Notes under the pieces: model-generated
The model's database searches: none
The model's input: the letters and a program-made list of their open reading frames with translations, nothing else
What the model was told of the DNA's origin: nothing
Origin: Companilactobacillus nuruki
GTDB taxonomy: Bacteria; Bacillota; Bacilli; Lactobacillales; Lactobacillaceae
NCBI RefSeq assembly: GCF_002872255.1
Contig: NZ_NIPR01000005.1
Span: 156,802-220,801 of the forward strand
Reading direction: 5' to 3'
Length of the DNA: 64,000 bases
Translations under genes and position numbers: made by a program
Shown here: one piece after another, positions 17,822-26,633 of the stretch
Position numbering within the stretch: the stretch's first letter is position 1
Layout: every line of letters starts with the position of its first letter

Positions 17822-19273
17822 ATGGGGAAAAATTTGCCAGATATTGACAGTAAAAAGTCATATATTAGTTGGCCTGTTGTTGCTTTAATGGATTTCGTTA
17901 CCGTTATTGGTTTCGATGATATTGTTTACAATTTCCATAATCAAGGTTTGGGAATTGTATTCACTTGGATCGTTATGTTATTCGTATTCGTTGTGCCTTA
18001 TGAGATGATGGTTGGTCATCTAGGTTCAACATTTGATACTGAAGGTGGTGGAGTTACCTCTTGGGTCCGTGCCACTGGTGGTAATGTTTGGGGATATATT
18101 TGTGCTTGGACTGTTTGGGTCTCAAGTCTTCCTTATATCGTTGATGTCGCTAACTCAACGTTGATTTCATTTGGTTGGTTGATCAACGGAAATAGCTCGA
18201 TGTCAGATAAAATGAGCAATTCAATGTTTGCTTTATTGACAGCTGTTATTTTTACAATTTTTATTTTTATTCAGCACTATTTAAGAAATTCCTTACAAAT
18301 TCTAAGTATTATTGGTGGTGGTGCAATGTTCATCGTCACGATCCTTTATGTGATTATGACCTTTGTTTACCTTGGAAAAGGCAACATGCCACATACACAA
18401 CCATTCACTGTCAAATCATTTATTCCTAAATTTGACATGCATTATCTCTCCACATTTGGACTCGTTATCTTTGCTATGAACGGTTCTGAATTTGCCGCTC
18501 CATACGTTACAGAAATGAAGGATGGTAAACGTGACTTTCCTAAAGCTATGTGGATGTTAGCCATTATGACTGGTTTTCTAACCGTACTAGGCTCGTTTGC
18601 TTTGGGTGTCTTCTTCAATGCTCACCACTTACCTAATGATTTGAAAATGAATGGTTCCTATTATGCTTTCCAATATATGGGACAAGAATTTGGTATGGGA
18701 AAGTTCTACCTATATCTATTTGCCTTTACCCAGGCCATGTACATGATGGCTCAATTGGCGGTCTTACTTGATGCAGGTACTAGAATGTTCTTATCAGATA
18801 CAGCTAAAGAATATCTACCAAAAGGGTTAACTAAGACTGATAAACGAGGACTACCAATCAACGGTTATTGGTTAACTACCGGAATTTGTACAATTATCAT
18901 GGTCATGAGTGCCACATTGCCTAATATGAACTCGATTTTTAATCAACTATTGAATCTAAACGGAATTGTTTCACCTTATACAACTTGTTTCTTATTTAGT
19001 TCCTTTATTCTAGTCAGATTACATGATGATAAATTTAAATCTGATTTTGTTTACATTAAGAATAAGTATTTGGCTATTTTAGTTGGTGCTTGGTGTTTTG
19101 CAATTACTTTCGGAGCCGCTACACTAGGTATTTTCCCTACAGACGAAAAACCAGGTACAGCTGCTTGGACTCATGTTTTGAGTTTGAACATTATTGAGCC
19201 ACTTTTAATGATTGCTATTGGAATAATCTTGCCATTAATTGCTCGTTATCAAAGACGAAAAGAACTCAATTAG
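17822..19273 (+). CDS. APC-superfamily amino acid permease
   Basis: A 483-residue protein with about 12 membrane helices. The N-terminal segment (ALMDFVTVIGFDDIVYN) corresponds to the first helix of APC transporters and EGGGVTSWVRATGGNVWGYICAW to the helix 2-3 region. NGSEFAAPYVTEMKDGKRDFPKAM is the conserved loop with the helix 6 region. It resembles the glutamate/GABA-antiporter-like branch, but substrate cannot be assigned. The ribosome-binding site is AAGGGGTG. It is divergent from the BceAB-like operon, with a GGACAT/ATGTCC dyad (17769-17792) in its leader. Confidence 0.85.
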   Translation: MGKNLPDIDSKKSYISWPVVALMDFVTVIGFDDIVYNFHNQGLGIVFTWIVMLFVFVVPYEMMVGHLGSTFDTEGGGVTSWVRATGGNVWGYICAWTVWVSSLPYIVDVANSTLISFGWLINGNSSMSDKMSNSMFALLTAVIFTIFIFIQHYLRNSLQILSIIGGGAMFIVTILYVIMTFVYLGKGNMPHTQPFTVKSFIPKFDMHYLSTFGLVIFAMNGSEFAAPYVTEMKDGKRDFPKAMWMLAIMTGFLTVLGSFALGVFFNAHHLPNDLKMNGSYYAFQYMGQEFGMGKFYLYLFAFTQAMYMMAQLAVLLDAGTRMFLSDTAKEYLPKGLTKTDKRGLPINGYWLTTGICTIIMVMSATLPNMNSIFNQLLNLNGIVSPYTTCFLFSSFILVRLHDDKFKSDFVYIKNKYLAILVGAWCFAITFGAATLGIFPTDEKPGTAAWTHVLSLNIIEPLLMIAIGIILPLIARYQRRKELN

Positions 19274-19356
19274 TCCAAAAAAGCATTTTATATTGACTTA
19301 TATAGGCTTTAACAGTTAATTTGATATTAATGACAAAACACTTGGGGGATTTGCTT

Positions 19357-20295
19357 ATGCTTGAAGATATTCAAAAAGAGATCGAAAAATACGAAACAAT
19401 TATTATTCTCAGACATCAAAATCCTGATCCTGATGCTATCGGCTCACAAGTTGGTTTGGCTACTATTCTTCAAGAAGCCTATCCTCAAAAGAAAATTTAT
19501 GTTTCAGGTATCGACTTACCAGTTTTAGACTGGATCGGTCATATGCAAGATGTTTCACCTGAAACATACCGCAATTCTTTAGTGATCGCCGTTGATACAG
19601 CTAATATAGAAAGACTCGATAATCCCGGATTCTATAAACAAGCCGGTATGGTTATCAAAATAGATCATCATCCTGATGTTGATCCTTTTGGTGATATCAA
19701 TTGGGTTGAAGATTCATTTTCTAGTTGTGCCGAAATGATCTACATAATGACTGAAAAAATCAATCATCTTAATATTTCTAAAAAGAGCGCTTATAGTCTT
19801 TATTCAGGGATCGTTGGCGATACCAATCGCTATCTGTATGGAGAAACAAGTTATTTTACTTTAGACGTGGCTGCTAAACTGGCAAAAACCGGTATTAATA
19901 TTTCCGAAATCAGTTTACATGAAGATGAAATGTCTCTGCAGGTTGCACGACTAGAGGCATACATTTTAGATAACCTTCAAATTACCGAGTCAGGCTTTGG
20001 ATCTATCGTTATCCGAAAAAATACTTTAGAAAAATTTCATTTAGCCGATGGTGAAATCGATCACGTCGTACCACTAATTGGTCGAATCAATACTGTCAAT
20101 AACTGGATTGTTGTTAGTGAAAAGGTTCCAAACCGTTTCCGAATCAATCTCCGTTCTAAAAAAATTGCCATTAATGGCGTAGCCGAAAAATTTGGTGGTG
20201 GTGGACATCCGCTTGCCAGTGGCGTTTACGTTGGTAGTATGGATGAGGTTTTCGCTCTGATGAAGGATATGGATGCGTTGAATAAGCGTAACTAA
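19357..20295 (+). CDS. DHH/DHHA1 phosphoesterase, NrnA-like oligoribonuclease/pAp phosphatase
   Basis: I start this at the ATG at 19357 (MLEDIQKEIEKYE, 312 residues), which has GGGGGA upstream and gives the typical NrnA length. Metal-binding motifs are visible in order: RHQNPDPDAIGSQ (motif I), AVDTANIERLD, KIDHHPDVDPFGDINWVEDSFSSCAEM (DHH) and GDTNRY. The C-terminal DHHA1 domain has the substrate-binding FGGGGHPLASG. NrnA-like enzymes degrade nanoRNA and 3'-phosphoadenosine 5'-phosphate. It is separate from the upstream permease, 83 bases away. Confidence 0.92.
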   Translation: MLEDIQKEIEKYETIIILRHQNPDPDAIGSQVGLATILQEAYPQKKIYVSGIDLPVLDWIGHMQDVSPETYRNSLVIAVDTANIERLDNPGFYKQAGMVIKIDHHPDVDPFGDINWVEDSFSSCAEMIYIMTEKINHLNISKKSAYSLYSGIVGDTNRYLYGETSYFTLDVAAKLAKTGINISEISLHEDEMSLQVARLEAYILDNLQITESGFGSIVIRKNTLEKFHLADGEIDHVVPLIGRINTVNNWIVVSEKVPNRFRINLRSKKIAINGVAEKFGGGGHPLASGVYVGSMDEVFALMKDMDALNKRN

Positions 20296-20335
20296 ATCAA
20301 TATAAATTTGCGGCAAAACCCAAAAATATGTTTCA

Positions 20336-20386
20336 CTTAAAAAGAAGGACCAGCAATCTATTTTGATTACTGGTCCTTCTTTATTT
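20336..20386. terminator. Bidirectional terminator between convergent genes
   Basis: An 18-bp stem (20341-20358 with 20365-20382, one mismatch) flanked by A-run and T-run. Serves the DHH gene and the phosphatase gene. Confidence 0.87.
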
Positions 20387-20402
20387 TAATTTTAGTTCTC
20401 TT

Positions 20403-21059
20403 TCAAATATCTTCTTCAATTTTTTCATTATAATAAACGATCTTAGGTTCAAACTTTTCACCATCAAAATGAACTTTAGTCAGCGATAAATTTCCTGGCT
20501 CAACCTTATCCAATAAAAATGGCGCATAAGTATTTACCAAAGCCGTTAGAATTGCACTATGCGTGACCACAATTACCGGTTTTGTTTCTTTTTGTAGTAT
20601 CTGTTCTATCCCTTTAGAAAACCGATTCCAAAATTGTTTACTTGTTTCAGCCAAATGATTTGGATCTAGTTTAGCCAATTTATCTTGAATTTCATTTGCA
20701 CTCATTTGTTTTAAAGTTTCTTCTTCTGATTTTCCAGAAATCTTACTATACGTTTCTTCTTTAGATTGCCCCTCAAAACTACCATAGAATTGTTCCCTTA
20801 ATTCAGGCATAGTTACCATCTTAAAAGGTTTTCCGCCTGCAAATTTAAAACTACTATTCAATTCAGCGACTGTTTGGACTGAGCGATTCATATCACTACA
20901 GTAAATCGTTCCAGACAAATCCCCCAAATTACCTAAAGTTCTACCCATTTTGTAGGCTTCCTCATGACCAGATTTCGTTAGTGGAGTATCTGACCATCCC
21001 TGCATCTTGTTTAGTCGATTGAAATAAGTCTCACCATGTCGAATAAAGTAGATATCCAT
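20403..21059 (-). CDS. Histidine phosphatase (phosphoglycerate mutase-like)
   Basis: A 218-residue protein starting at ATG 21059 (MDIYFIRHGETYFN) with AAGGAG eight bases before it; a GTG nine bases earlier is less likely. The RHGET motif carries the phosphorylated histidine, and VVVTHSAIL holds the second catalytic histidine. The segment MPELREQFYGSFEGQSKEE is typical of broad phosphatases in this superfamily (GpmB/PhoE-like). The longer insertion after EGQ suggests a phosphatase more than a true mutase. Substrate not inferable. Confidence 0.88.
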   Translation of the reverse strand: MDIYFIRHGETYFNRLNKMQGWSDTPLTKSGHEEAYKMGRTLGNLGDLSGTIYCSDMNRSVQTVAELNSSFKFAGGKPFKMVTMPELREQFYGSFEGQSKEETYSKISGKSEEETLKQMSANEIQDKLAKLDPNHLAETSKQFWNRFSKGIEQILQKETKPVIVVTHSAILTALVNTYAPFLLDKVEPGNLSLTKVHFDGEKFEPKIVYYNEKIEEDI

Positions 21060-21191
21060 AATTTTCACTCCTTGTCGCTACACTTCATGAGAAGTGTAGG
21101 CTTATTGGGAATAAAAGACAATTTATCGGATTTATTTAACTATTTAGGCTATTATTAAAGTACTTTTATTAGATATCTATTTGGAGATTAT

Positions 21192-21596
21192 ATGGAATAT
21201 ACAATGAGTGAAGTATGCAAAAAATTTAACATTTCAGAATACACGATGAGATATTATGACAAAATTGATTTAATTCCTGGGGTTTACCGTAATGAACAAA
21301 ATAGACGTATCTTTACTGATGATTCTGTTGGATGGATAAGATTTGTCATCGCACTTAGAAGTACCGGTATGCCTATCGCTGATGTAAAAAAGTACATCGA
21401 TCTAACCGCTGTTAATAATAATACTAGTATCCAAGCACGTCTGGATATGTTAGAAAAACAGGCAAATAATGCCGACAAACAATTGGCAGACATTCAAAAA
21501 CAGCATCAAATAATTGCTGATAAAATTGAGCATTATAAACAATCAATGCAGAAATCACCAGACTTAACAAAAAAGCCATACCAACGATGGGTATGA
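21192..21596 (+). CDS. MerR-family transcriptional regulator
   Basis: A 134-residue MerR protein. The winged helix (YTMSEVCKKFNISEYTMRYYDKIDLIPGVYRNEQNRRIF) is followed by the wing and helices WIRFVIALRSTGMPIADVKKYIDL. A dimerisation coiled coil occupies residues about 78-118. No cysteine metal site is present in the C-terminal part, so it is of the AdhR/aldehyde-stress type, not a metal sensor. The convergent SDR gene has a promoter with a 19-bp spacer and a dyad, the expected target. The coding end forms part of a bidirectional terminator. Confidence 0.92.
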   Translation: MEYTMSEVCKKFNISEYTMRYYDKIDLIPGVYRNEQNRRIFTDDSVGWIRFVIALRSTGMPIADVKKYIDLTAVNNNTSIQARLDMLEKQANNADKQLADIQKQHQIIADKIEHYKQSMQKSPDLTKKPYQRWV

Positions 21597-21606
21597 CCTT
21601 TTTTAC
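21568..21606. terminator. Compact bidirectional terminator overlapping two gene ends
   Basis: CATACC (21577-21582) pairs with GGTATG (21590-21595) between an A-run and a T-run. It covers the stop codons of the MerR and SDR genes, only six bases apart. Confidence 0.7.
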
Positions 21607-22439
21607 ATATTGCCAGTTGATTCTGTTAATTTGCGGTTAAGCTCATCATTTTTGGCTAATTCTTTTGCATGTTGTTCGGCCGCTTGTTCAGCATCTTTAC
21701 CAATCAATAAATGTACTGGTGCTTGTTTCATTTCACTCAAAGTATAAATTGCTTCTGCAACCTTTTCAGGCTCACTAATATATCTTTCACCATAAGCATG
21801 CCATTGATCGTGAATCATATCAATTGCCTGTCCGACAGTATCTTTATAAATATCACTTCGAGCAGCATCCATAGAGTCACCACCCCATTCGGTTCTCATA
21901 CCTCCAGGTTCAACAGTTGTTACTTGAATACCGAATGGTTGGACTTCATGAGACAATACCTCACTAAGACCATTTACCGCGAATTTGGCACTCTGATAAG
22001 CCCCTAATCCAGGTCCACCTATACGACCACCTATAGAACTAATATTAATAATTCTTCCAGACTTTGCCTTTCTCATTGCTGGTAAAACGGCCTTGATTGT
22101 ATAAAGTGTTCCGTAAAAATCAGTATCCATTTGTGATTTGAATGTATCCAATGACATTTCTTCAACTGAATCCATATCAGCAAATCCGGCATTATTAACC
22201 AATATATCAATTGAGCCAAAATGCTCAATGGCTCTTTGGATGGCTTCATTAACGTCTTTGACATCTGTTACATCTAACGAAATTGGATATATCTGATTAC
22301 CATACTTTTCAAGTAAATCATCAAATCTTTTAGTATTTCTAGCAGTTGCTACTACATTGTCTCCATTGTTCAAAGCATTTTCAGCAATAGAGCGACCCAA
22401 GCCTCTAGAGCTACCTGTTATAAACCAAGTTCTTGTCAT
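21603..22439 (-). CDS. Short-chain dehydrogenase/reductase
   Basis: A 278-residue classical SDR. Cofactor motif TGSSRGLGRSIAE lies at residues 7-19 and the NNAG motif in ILVNNAGFADM. The catalytic triad is Ser in INISSIGGRIGG with YQSAKFAV (Tyr-x-x-x-Lys). An arginine follows the cofactor glycines (ATARNTKR), which favours NADP(H). MerR-family regulators often control SDR or alcohol dehydrogenase genes in lactic acid bacteria, and the promoter here has that architecture. The substrate is unknown. Confidence 0.9.
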   Translation of the reverse strand: MTRTWFITGSSRGLGRSIAENALNNGDNVVATARNTKRFDDLLEKYGNQIYPISLDVTDVKDVNEAIQRAIEHFGSIDILVNNAGFADMDSVEEMSLDTFKSQMDTDFYGTLYTIKAVLPAMRKAKSGRIINISSIGGRIGGPGLGAYQSAKFAVNGLSEVLSHEVQPFGIQVTTVEPGGMRTEWGGDSMDAARSDIYKDTVGQAIDMIHDQWHAYGERYISEPEKVAEAIYTLSEMKQAPVHLLIGKDAEQAAEQHAKELAKNDELNRKLTESTGNM

Positions 22440-22472
22440 TATAAATGACCTCCTATTTCTTGTTCATGGGAG

Positions 22473-22503
22473 ATTATAGTTTATTAGAGTAACTCTAGGT
22501 CAA
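22473..22503 (-). promoter_or_regulatory. MerR-type promoter of the SDR gene
   Basis: TTGACC (22503-22498), a 19-bp spacer and TATAAT (22478-22473). The spacer holds the palindrome TAGAGTTACTCTA (22497-22485). An over-long spacer with a centred dyad is the hallmark of MerR-activated promoters. Confidence 0.85.
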
Positions 22504-22548
22504 GCAATTTTAAAAAAAATTATCTTACTCTAATAACTTTTAATTCAT

Positions 22549-22737
22549 CTAAATCCACTTAAAAATAATATCAAAACACAGAAAAATCAACATTAATCCA
22601 AAGATAGAAGCATACCACATGGCAAAACTAATCAACTTAGGTATCTTCTTTTTTTTCATTTTTTTAAAGGCCTTAAATATAACAAAGATCTCTGTACATC
22701 CTAAAACAAACAGACTCACTGCAATTACATATGGCAT
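22549..22737 (-). CDS. Small two-helix membrane protein, unknown
   Basis: A 62-residue protein beginning MPYVIAVSLF (ATG at 22737), with weak AGGAAG upstream; the frame continues further upstream without a convincing start. Two membrane helices (about 3-22 and 40-60) flank a very basic cytoplasmic loop KAFKKMKKKKIPK. The second helix, ISFAMWYASIFGLMLIFL, resembles VGYAVWYSFAFGLGISLL in the 68-residue protein at 26983-27189, so the two look like distant paralogues. No function is recognised. Confidence 0.55.
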   Translation of the reverse strand: MPYVIAVSLFVLGCTEIFVIFKAFKKMKKKKIPKLISFAMWYASIFGLMLIFLCFDIIFKWI

Positions 22738-22842
22738 AAGAATCACTTCTTCCTGTACAGCTTTTCTTAGCCATATAATACTTGCTTTAAGAGCAAATAA
22801 AAAAGGAATCAAGCACAGACATCCTGTCTACACTTAACTCCT

Positions 22843-23031
22843 CTATGAGAAATATTTTGAAAAATTAAAGATTGAACTTATTAACGAGACAACTCCAATA
22901 ACGACTACTATTAAAGAAAAAATACCTTTAACCGTACAAATATTATTCCATGGTACATTTACCATAAATGAAATTCCTAAAATTCCTATCCAAAAATACT
23001 TTCCTTTATAAAAATCGTCATTAAACTTCAC
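22843..23031 (-). CDS. Small two-helix membrane protein, unknown
   Basis: A 62-residue protein with a GTG start at 23031 and GAGAGG about nine bases upstream. It begins MKFNDDFYKGKYFWIGILG, with hydrophobic segments at about 13-30 and 36-53. The opening resembles that of the 69-residue protein at 32381 (FYKTMNFWYGVIML). It lies between another small membrane protein and the ABC operon. Function unknown. Confidence 0.5.
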   Translation of the reverse strand: MKFNDDFYKGKYFWIGILGISFMVNVPWNNICTVKGIFSLIVVVIGVVSLISSIFNFSKYFS

Positions 23032-23139
23032 AAGTATTTCCTCTCTTTAATATTATTATTCTGATAATACTCCCAAAAGTCATATTTATGCCAACTCAAT
23101 CATTAACGTCCATTTTTTGGTCATGAACGTAGAATTTCA

Positions 23140-23904
23140 TTAACGAATCGTTTCAACCCATCTCTTTTGAAGATAAATATTGATAGCAGAAATAATTACT
23201 ATCCAAGCAAAAATTACTCCTAAGCCTATCCAAGTTACTGCATTAAATTGACTCAAACTACTAATTCCTTGATTTAAGGTACTATTAATCATTTTAAAAA
23301 TACTCTCGGTTATAATTCTGAAAACATATACTCCTGCCCATATTACGATCAAATACAAAATAAACTTAACAAATCTCTGACTACCAAATGGTAGAAAACC
23401 ACTGATAAAACTAATTAATAAATGAACTAACGTTATTGCTGACCAAATTAAAAATGGTATTAAAACGATCAATAAGATCATTTGTACCAATGTTCCGAAA
23501 TTAATTGAGCCGCTCATATTAAGATAAGATTCAATATCTTGTCCAGCTAATAAATAAATAATTGCATTAATGATACCCTCTAAAATTTGTAAATAAACAA
23601 AAACCAAGAAGGTCGTTAGAATATTACCTAAATACAATTTAGTATCTGTTGAAGGTATTAAACGATAATTGTTACTTGTCAAAATACGTTCATTAACACG
23701 TGATAACATAATAAAACTTATGAAATTAATAATAGAAAAGCTGATAAGTGTTGTTCCAATAGCGGTATTACTATCAAGATTACCTTTAATCAACATCCAT
23801 AAACAAATTCCTATTAGGGCAATTAGATCAATACCCAAAATCCAATTTACCAACTTCCATTTTTCCCAAATCAGATTTTTACTCAATCCTACAAAATCAC
23901 TCAT
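23140..23904 (-). CDS. ABC transporter permease, second duplicated pair
   Basis: A 254-residue protein with six predicted membrane helices starting at MSDFVGLSKNLIWEKW (ATG 23904). The ATG overlaps the preceding ATPase stop region (GGVSNE then ATGAGTGAT), a translational coupling repeated in the first pair. SNNYRLIPSTDTKLYLGNILTTFLVFVYLQ closely parallels SDKYRLIPISDTQLYFSNMMTALISLIYLI in the permease at 24626, showing tandem duplication. It is the last gene of the GntR-ABC operon. Substrate unknown. Confidence 0.82.
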   Translation of the reverse strand: MSDFVGLSKNLIWEKWKLVNWILGIDLIALIGICLWMLIKGNLDSNTAIGTTLISFSIINFISFIMLSRVNERILTSNNYRLIPSTDTKLYLGNILTTFLVFVYLQILEGIINAIIYLLAGQDIESYLNMSGSINFGTLVQMILLIVLIPFLIWSAITLVHLLISFISGFLPFGSQRFVKFILYLIVIWAGVYVFRIITESIFKMINSTLNQGISSLSQFNAVTWIGLGVIFAWIVIISAINIYLQKRWVETIR

Positions 23905-24610
23905 TTGAAACACCTCCCTCATAAACTTGTTCGTAATACTCCTCTACACCTAAGTGATATTTCTCTTGAATACCTTCAACTGAACTAACTTGATAAATTG
24001 TCTTATCCTTAATAATAACGACGTCATCCAACAAACTAGCAATCTCAGTAACATAATGATCACTGATAATAATTGTTGAATCATCGCTCTTCCAACGAAT
24101 AATACTGCTGATAATCTTCTTACGAGACATACTATCAATTCCGCTTAATGGTTCATCCAACAAATAAAGTTTTGTTTCTCTAGAAAGAGCCAGCGCAATT
24201 ACTAATTTTCCTAATGTTCCGGTTGAAAGATTTGATAATCTTTGTTCTTTATCAAGGTCTAAATACTCGGATATTTCAGCATATTTTTTACTAGAAAAAT
24301 CAGGATAAACGTTGAGATAAAATTTTTCAATATCCTTTATTTTTGTGTTTCTTCCAAAACCATTCAAATGATCACTAAAACTAATTTTTTCTTTAATTTC
24401 AGCTTTTTTTGCAGTTCCATCAACCGTTATAACGCCCTCTGGCAAAGAATTAATTCCAGCAATCAAACGCATTAAAGTCGTTTTACCTGCTCCGTTTTCA
24501 CCTAATAATCCAATGATTTTGCCACTATCTAAAGATAGATCAATATTTGTTAAAATTTTTTTATTGTTCTTTTTATAATTCAAATTACTTATTTTTAGTA
24601 TTTCCGCCAT
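23897..24610 (-). CDS. ABC transporter ATP-binding protein (YtrB-like), second copy
   Basis: A 237-residue ATPase. Walker A GENGAGKTT, Walker B LYLLDEPLSGID and switch SDHYVTEI are present. The ABC signature is degenerate: NLSTGTLGKLVIALAL in place of LSGGQ, a feature shared with the sister copy (SLSTGSGEK). The C-terminal tail YHLGVEEYYEQVYEGGVSNE is nearly identical to that of the first copy, confirming duplication. The YtrB-type family works with ABC-2-like permeases and GntR regulators in cell-wall stress responses. Confidence 0.87.
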   Translation of the reverse strand: MAEILKISNLNYKKNNKKILTNIDLSLDSGKIIGLLGENGAGKTTLMRLIAGINSLPEGVITVDGTAKKAEIKEKISFSDHLNGFGRNTKIKDIEKFYLNVYPDFSSKKYAEISEYLDLDKEQRLSNLSTGTLGKLVIALALSRETKLYLLDEPLSGIDSMSRKKIISSIIRWKSDDSTIIISDHYVTEIASLLDDVVIIKDKTIYQVSSVEGIQEKYHLGVEEYYEQVYEGGVSNE

Positions 24611-24625
24611 AATATTCTTCCTTTC

Positions 24626-25378
24626 TTACTTAGTTGTTTCTGACCATCGATTCATTATATATAAATTAGTACTTACAAAGACCAATATCCAAACTATAAC
24701 AATGACGATTCCCATACTAAGCAAATGTATCTCATCAGTAAAAGTATTTCCTGCATTACCAGTGGTTAAAATATCAAAAATATTTTCTGTAATAATTTTA
24801 AATGGCACTGAAAGAATCCCAACTACTATAACTTCTAAAATGATTTTTCCAATACTCTGATTTTTAAAAGGAAGAAAACCATCAATCCAATCAATAACCA
24901 AATGTAATAAGCTGATACCCGCCCAAATCAATAAGACACCTAAAATGAAAGTAACCAAAATTTCAAATTTAAAAAAGTATTGTTGAACAGAATTAAAATG
25001 CCTTATCATAAAATCATCATACGGATTAGGAAAAATTTTCACGGCTACACTATAGATAATCAATTCACCAATTATTAAATAAATTAAAGAGATTAAGGCT
25101 GTCATCATGTTACTAAAGTAAAGTTGCGTATCACTAATTGGAATCAAACGATACTTATCACTGCTGTAGGTATTCTCAATTGCAATAGCCAACAAGATGA
25201 TCCCAACAATCATTATTATTACAACGCCACCTGTGAAACTAGTAATATCTGAATTATGAAAAATAAAATCATAAATTTGTGCCGCCACAATTACGAAGAT
25301 ATGAAGGACCAATAGAATCGTAACTAGTCTCATACGATACTTGATTAAATTCTTACTAACACGTCCAAAACTACTCAT
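24626..25378 (-). CDS. ABC transporter permease, first duplicated pair
   Basis: A 250-residue protein starting at MSSFGRVSKNLIKYRMRL (ATG 25378), which overlaps the ATPase stop codon. Six membrane helices are predicted. The cytoplasmic segment YSSDKYRLIPISDTQLYFSNMMTAL is shared with the other permease. The frame runs further upstream through the end of the ATPase gene, but that part is not coding for this protein. Confidence 0.82.
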   Translation of the reverse strand: MSSFGRVSKNLIKYRMRLVTILLVLHIFVIVAAQIYDFIFHNSDITSFTGGVVIIMIVGIILLAIAIENTYSSDKYRLIPISDTQLYFSNMMTALISLIYLIIGELIIYSVAVKIFPNPYDDFMIRHFNSVQQYFFKFEILVTFILGVLLIWAGISLLHLVIDWIDGFLPFKNQSIGKIILEVIVVGILSVPFKIITENIFDILTTGNAGNTFTDEIHLLSMGIVIVIVWILVFVSTNLYIMNRWSETTK

Positions 25379-26105
25379 TGGAAACTCCTCCTTCATAAAT
25401 CTGTTCATAATATTCTTCAACACCCAAGTGATATTGAGTTTGAATATCCTCAACAGGAATTGTTTGATAAATCTGCTTATCTTTTAGAATGATCACCTCA
25501 TCCAACAAACTAGAAATCTCTTTCACATAATGTGAACTAATGATAATGGTTGAATTATCATTCTTCCACTGCAAAACACTTTTAATAATTTTCTTACGTG
25601 TCATGATATCAATACCGTTCAATGGTTCATCTAACAAGTAGATTGGTACTTGCCGGGCCAAAGTCAAAGCTATCATTAGTTTTTCACCACTCCCAGTTGA
25701 AAGAGAGTTTAATTTATCATCACTATTTATCCCCAAGAACTTTGCCATTTCTTGATATTTTTCAAAAGAAAAATCAGGATAGATGTCCAGATAAAATTGA
25801 ATAATATTTTTTACCTTAGTTCCTGCACTTATTCTGCTAGGGCTTTTTTTGAGACTATCTAAGGAATAAGTCATACTAACACAAGACTTAATACCAGCTT
25901 TGGTATCTATACCTGAAACAATTACTTTTCCAGAATTTTTAGCGTTCACTCCAGAAATCAAGCGCATTAAAGTTGTTTTACCTGCTCCATTTGCACCCAA
26001 TAAACCAATAATTTTGCCACTATCCAGAGTTAAATTAATATTATTTAGTATTTGTTTGTTGTTCTTTTTGTAATTCAGATGACTTATCTCCAAGATTTTA
26101 CTCAT
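25371..26105 (-). CDS. ABC transporter ATP-binding protein (YtrB-like), first copy
   Basis: A 244-residue ATPase. Walker A GANGAGKTT, unusual signature SLSTGSGEKLMIALTL, Walker B IYLLDEPLNGID, switch SSHYVKEI. It follows the GntR gene with an 8-base overlap and couples to the permease at 25378. About half of its residues match the copy at 23897, including the C-terminal 20. Confidence 0.87.
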   Translation of the reverse strand: MSKILEISHLNYKKNNKQILNNINLTLDSGKIIGLLGANGAGKTTLMRLISGVNAKNSGKVIVSGIDTKAGIKSCVSMTYSLDSLKKSPSRISAGTKVKNIIQFYLDIYPDFSFEKYQEMAKFLGINSDDKLNSLSTGSGEKLMIALTLARQVPIYLLDEPLNGIDIMTRKKIIKSVLQWKNDNSTIIISSHYVKEISSLLDEVIILKDKQIYQTIPVEDIQTQYHLGVEEYYEQIYEGGVSNE

Positions 26106-26472
26106 GGTTTACCTCCCGCTGTTTTACATAATTATTGAAGCTTTCCATTATCTCATTATCGTTCATATTAAGTGAATGTAATTTCTCATAAGTAGCATCA
26201 AACATTTCCGCCACAATATGGCTTTTTAGCTTTTTCACGATTGTCACATCCCCTGTCACAAAGTTTCCCTTACCCCGTTGTGGGATAATCACATTTTCGT
26301 CTGTCATTTCTTTTAATGCCTTTTGAACCGTATTGGAATTGGCCGAAAATTGAACAGCTAGTTGCCTAACTGAGGGTAATTGAGAATTCAATTCATATTC
26401 GTTACTGATAATCTTGCGATATAAAATGTCCTTTATTTGGAGATAAATTGGAATGTTATCAATATATTCCAT
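26098..26472 (-). CDS. GntR-family (YtrA-type) transcriptional repressor
   Basis: A 124-residue regulator with an N-terminal winged helix (IYLQIKDILYRKIISNEYELNSQLPSVRQLAVQFSANSNTVQKAL) and only a short C-terminal helical dimerisation part, the YtrA subfamily layout. It heads the five-gene ABC operon and overlaps the next gene. A dyad just upstream of the start codon suggests autoregulation. In relatives, cell-wall antibiotics relieve repression. Confidence 0.92.
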   Translation of the reverse strand: MEYIDNIPIYLQIKDILYRKIISNEYELNSQLPSVRQLAVQFSANSNTVQKALKEMTDENVIIPQRGKGNFVTGDVTIVKKLKSHIVAEMFDATYEKLHSLNMNDNEIMESFNNYVKQREVNHE

Positions 26473-26485
26473 CTTTTCACCTTCT

Positions 26486-26511
26486 TACTGTTCTAGTACA
26501 CTAACACAGTA
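26486..26511 (-). promoter_or_regulatory. Probable operator of the GntR regulator
   Basis: TACTGT and ACAGTA are inverted around 14 bases, with an inner palindrome TAGT-AC-ACTA. It ends 14 bases before the GntR start codon and lies just downstream of a TATATA-rich -10 region. Confidence 0.6.
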
Positions 26512-26578
26512 ATATATATATCCTCAAAAAGCAACTTTTTTTGACATTATTAATAAAAAATCTTGTACTACAATGAAA

Positions 26579-26625
26579 GAAGAGAGAGGAAAAACATAAC
26601 CCGTTTTTCCTCTCTCTTCTTTTTA
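26579..26625. terminator. Strong terminator hairpin
   Basis: A 16-bp perfect stem of GAAGAGAGAGGAAAAA with its complement, then TTTTT on the plus strand. On the minus strand it ends the gene at 26634. Confidence 0.85.
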
Positions 26626-26633
26626 CCTACTGC

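Noticed and set aside
26540..26575. Plus-strand TTGACA promoter-like sequence before the hairpin at 26.58 kb
   Set aside because: The matching -10 box is at the wrong distance and the product would be a terminator only about 40 bases long.
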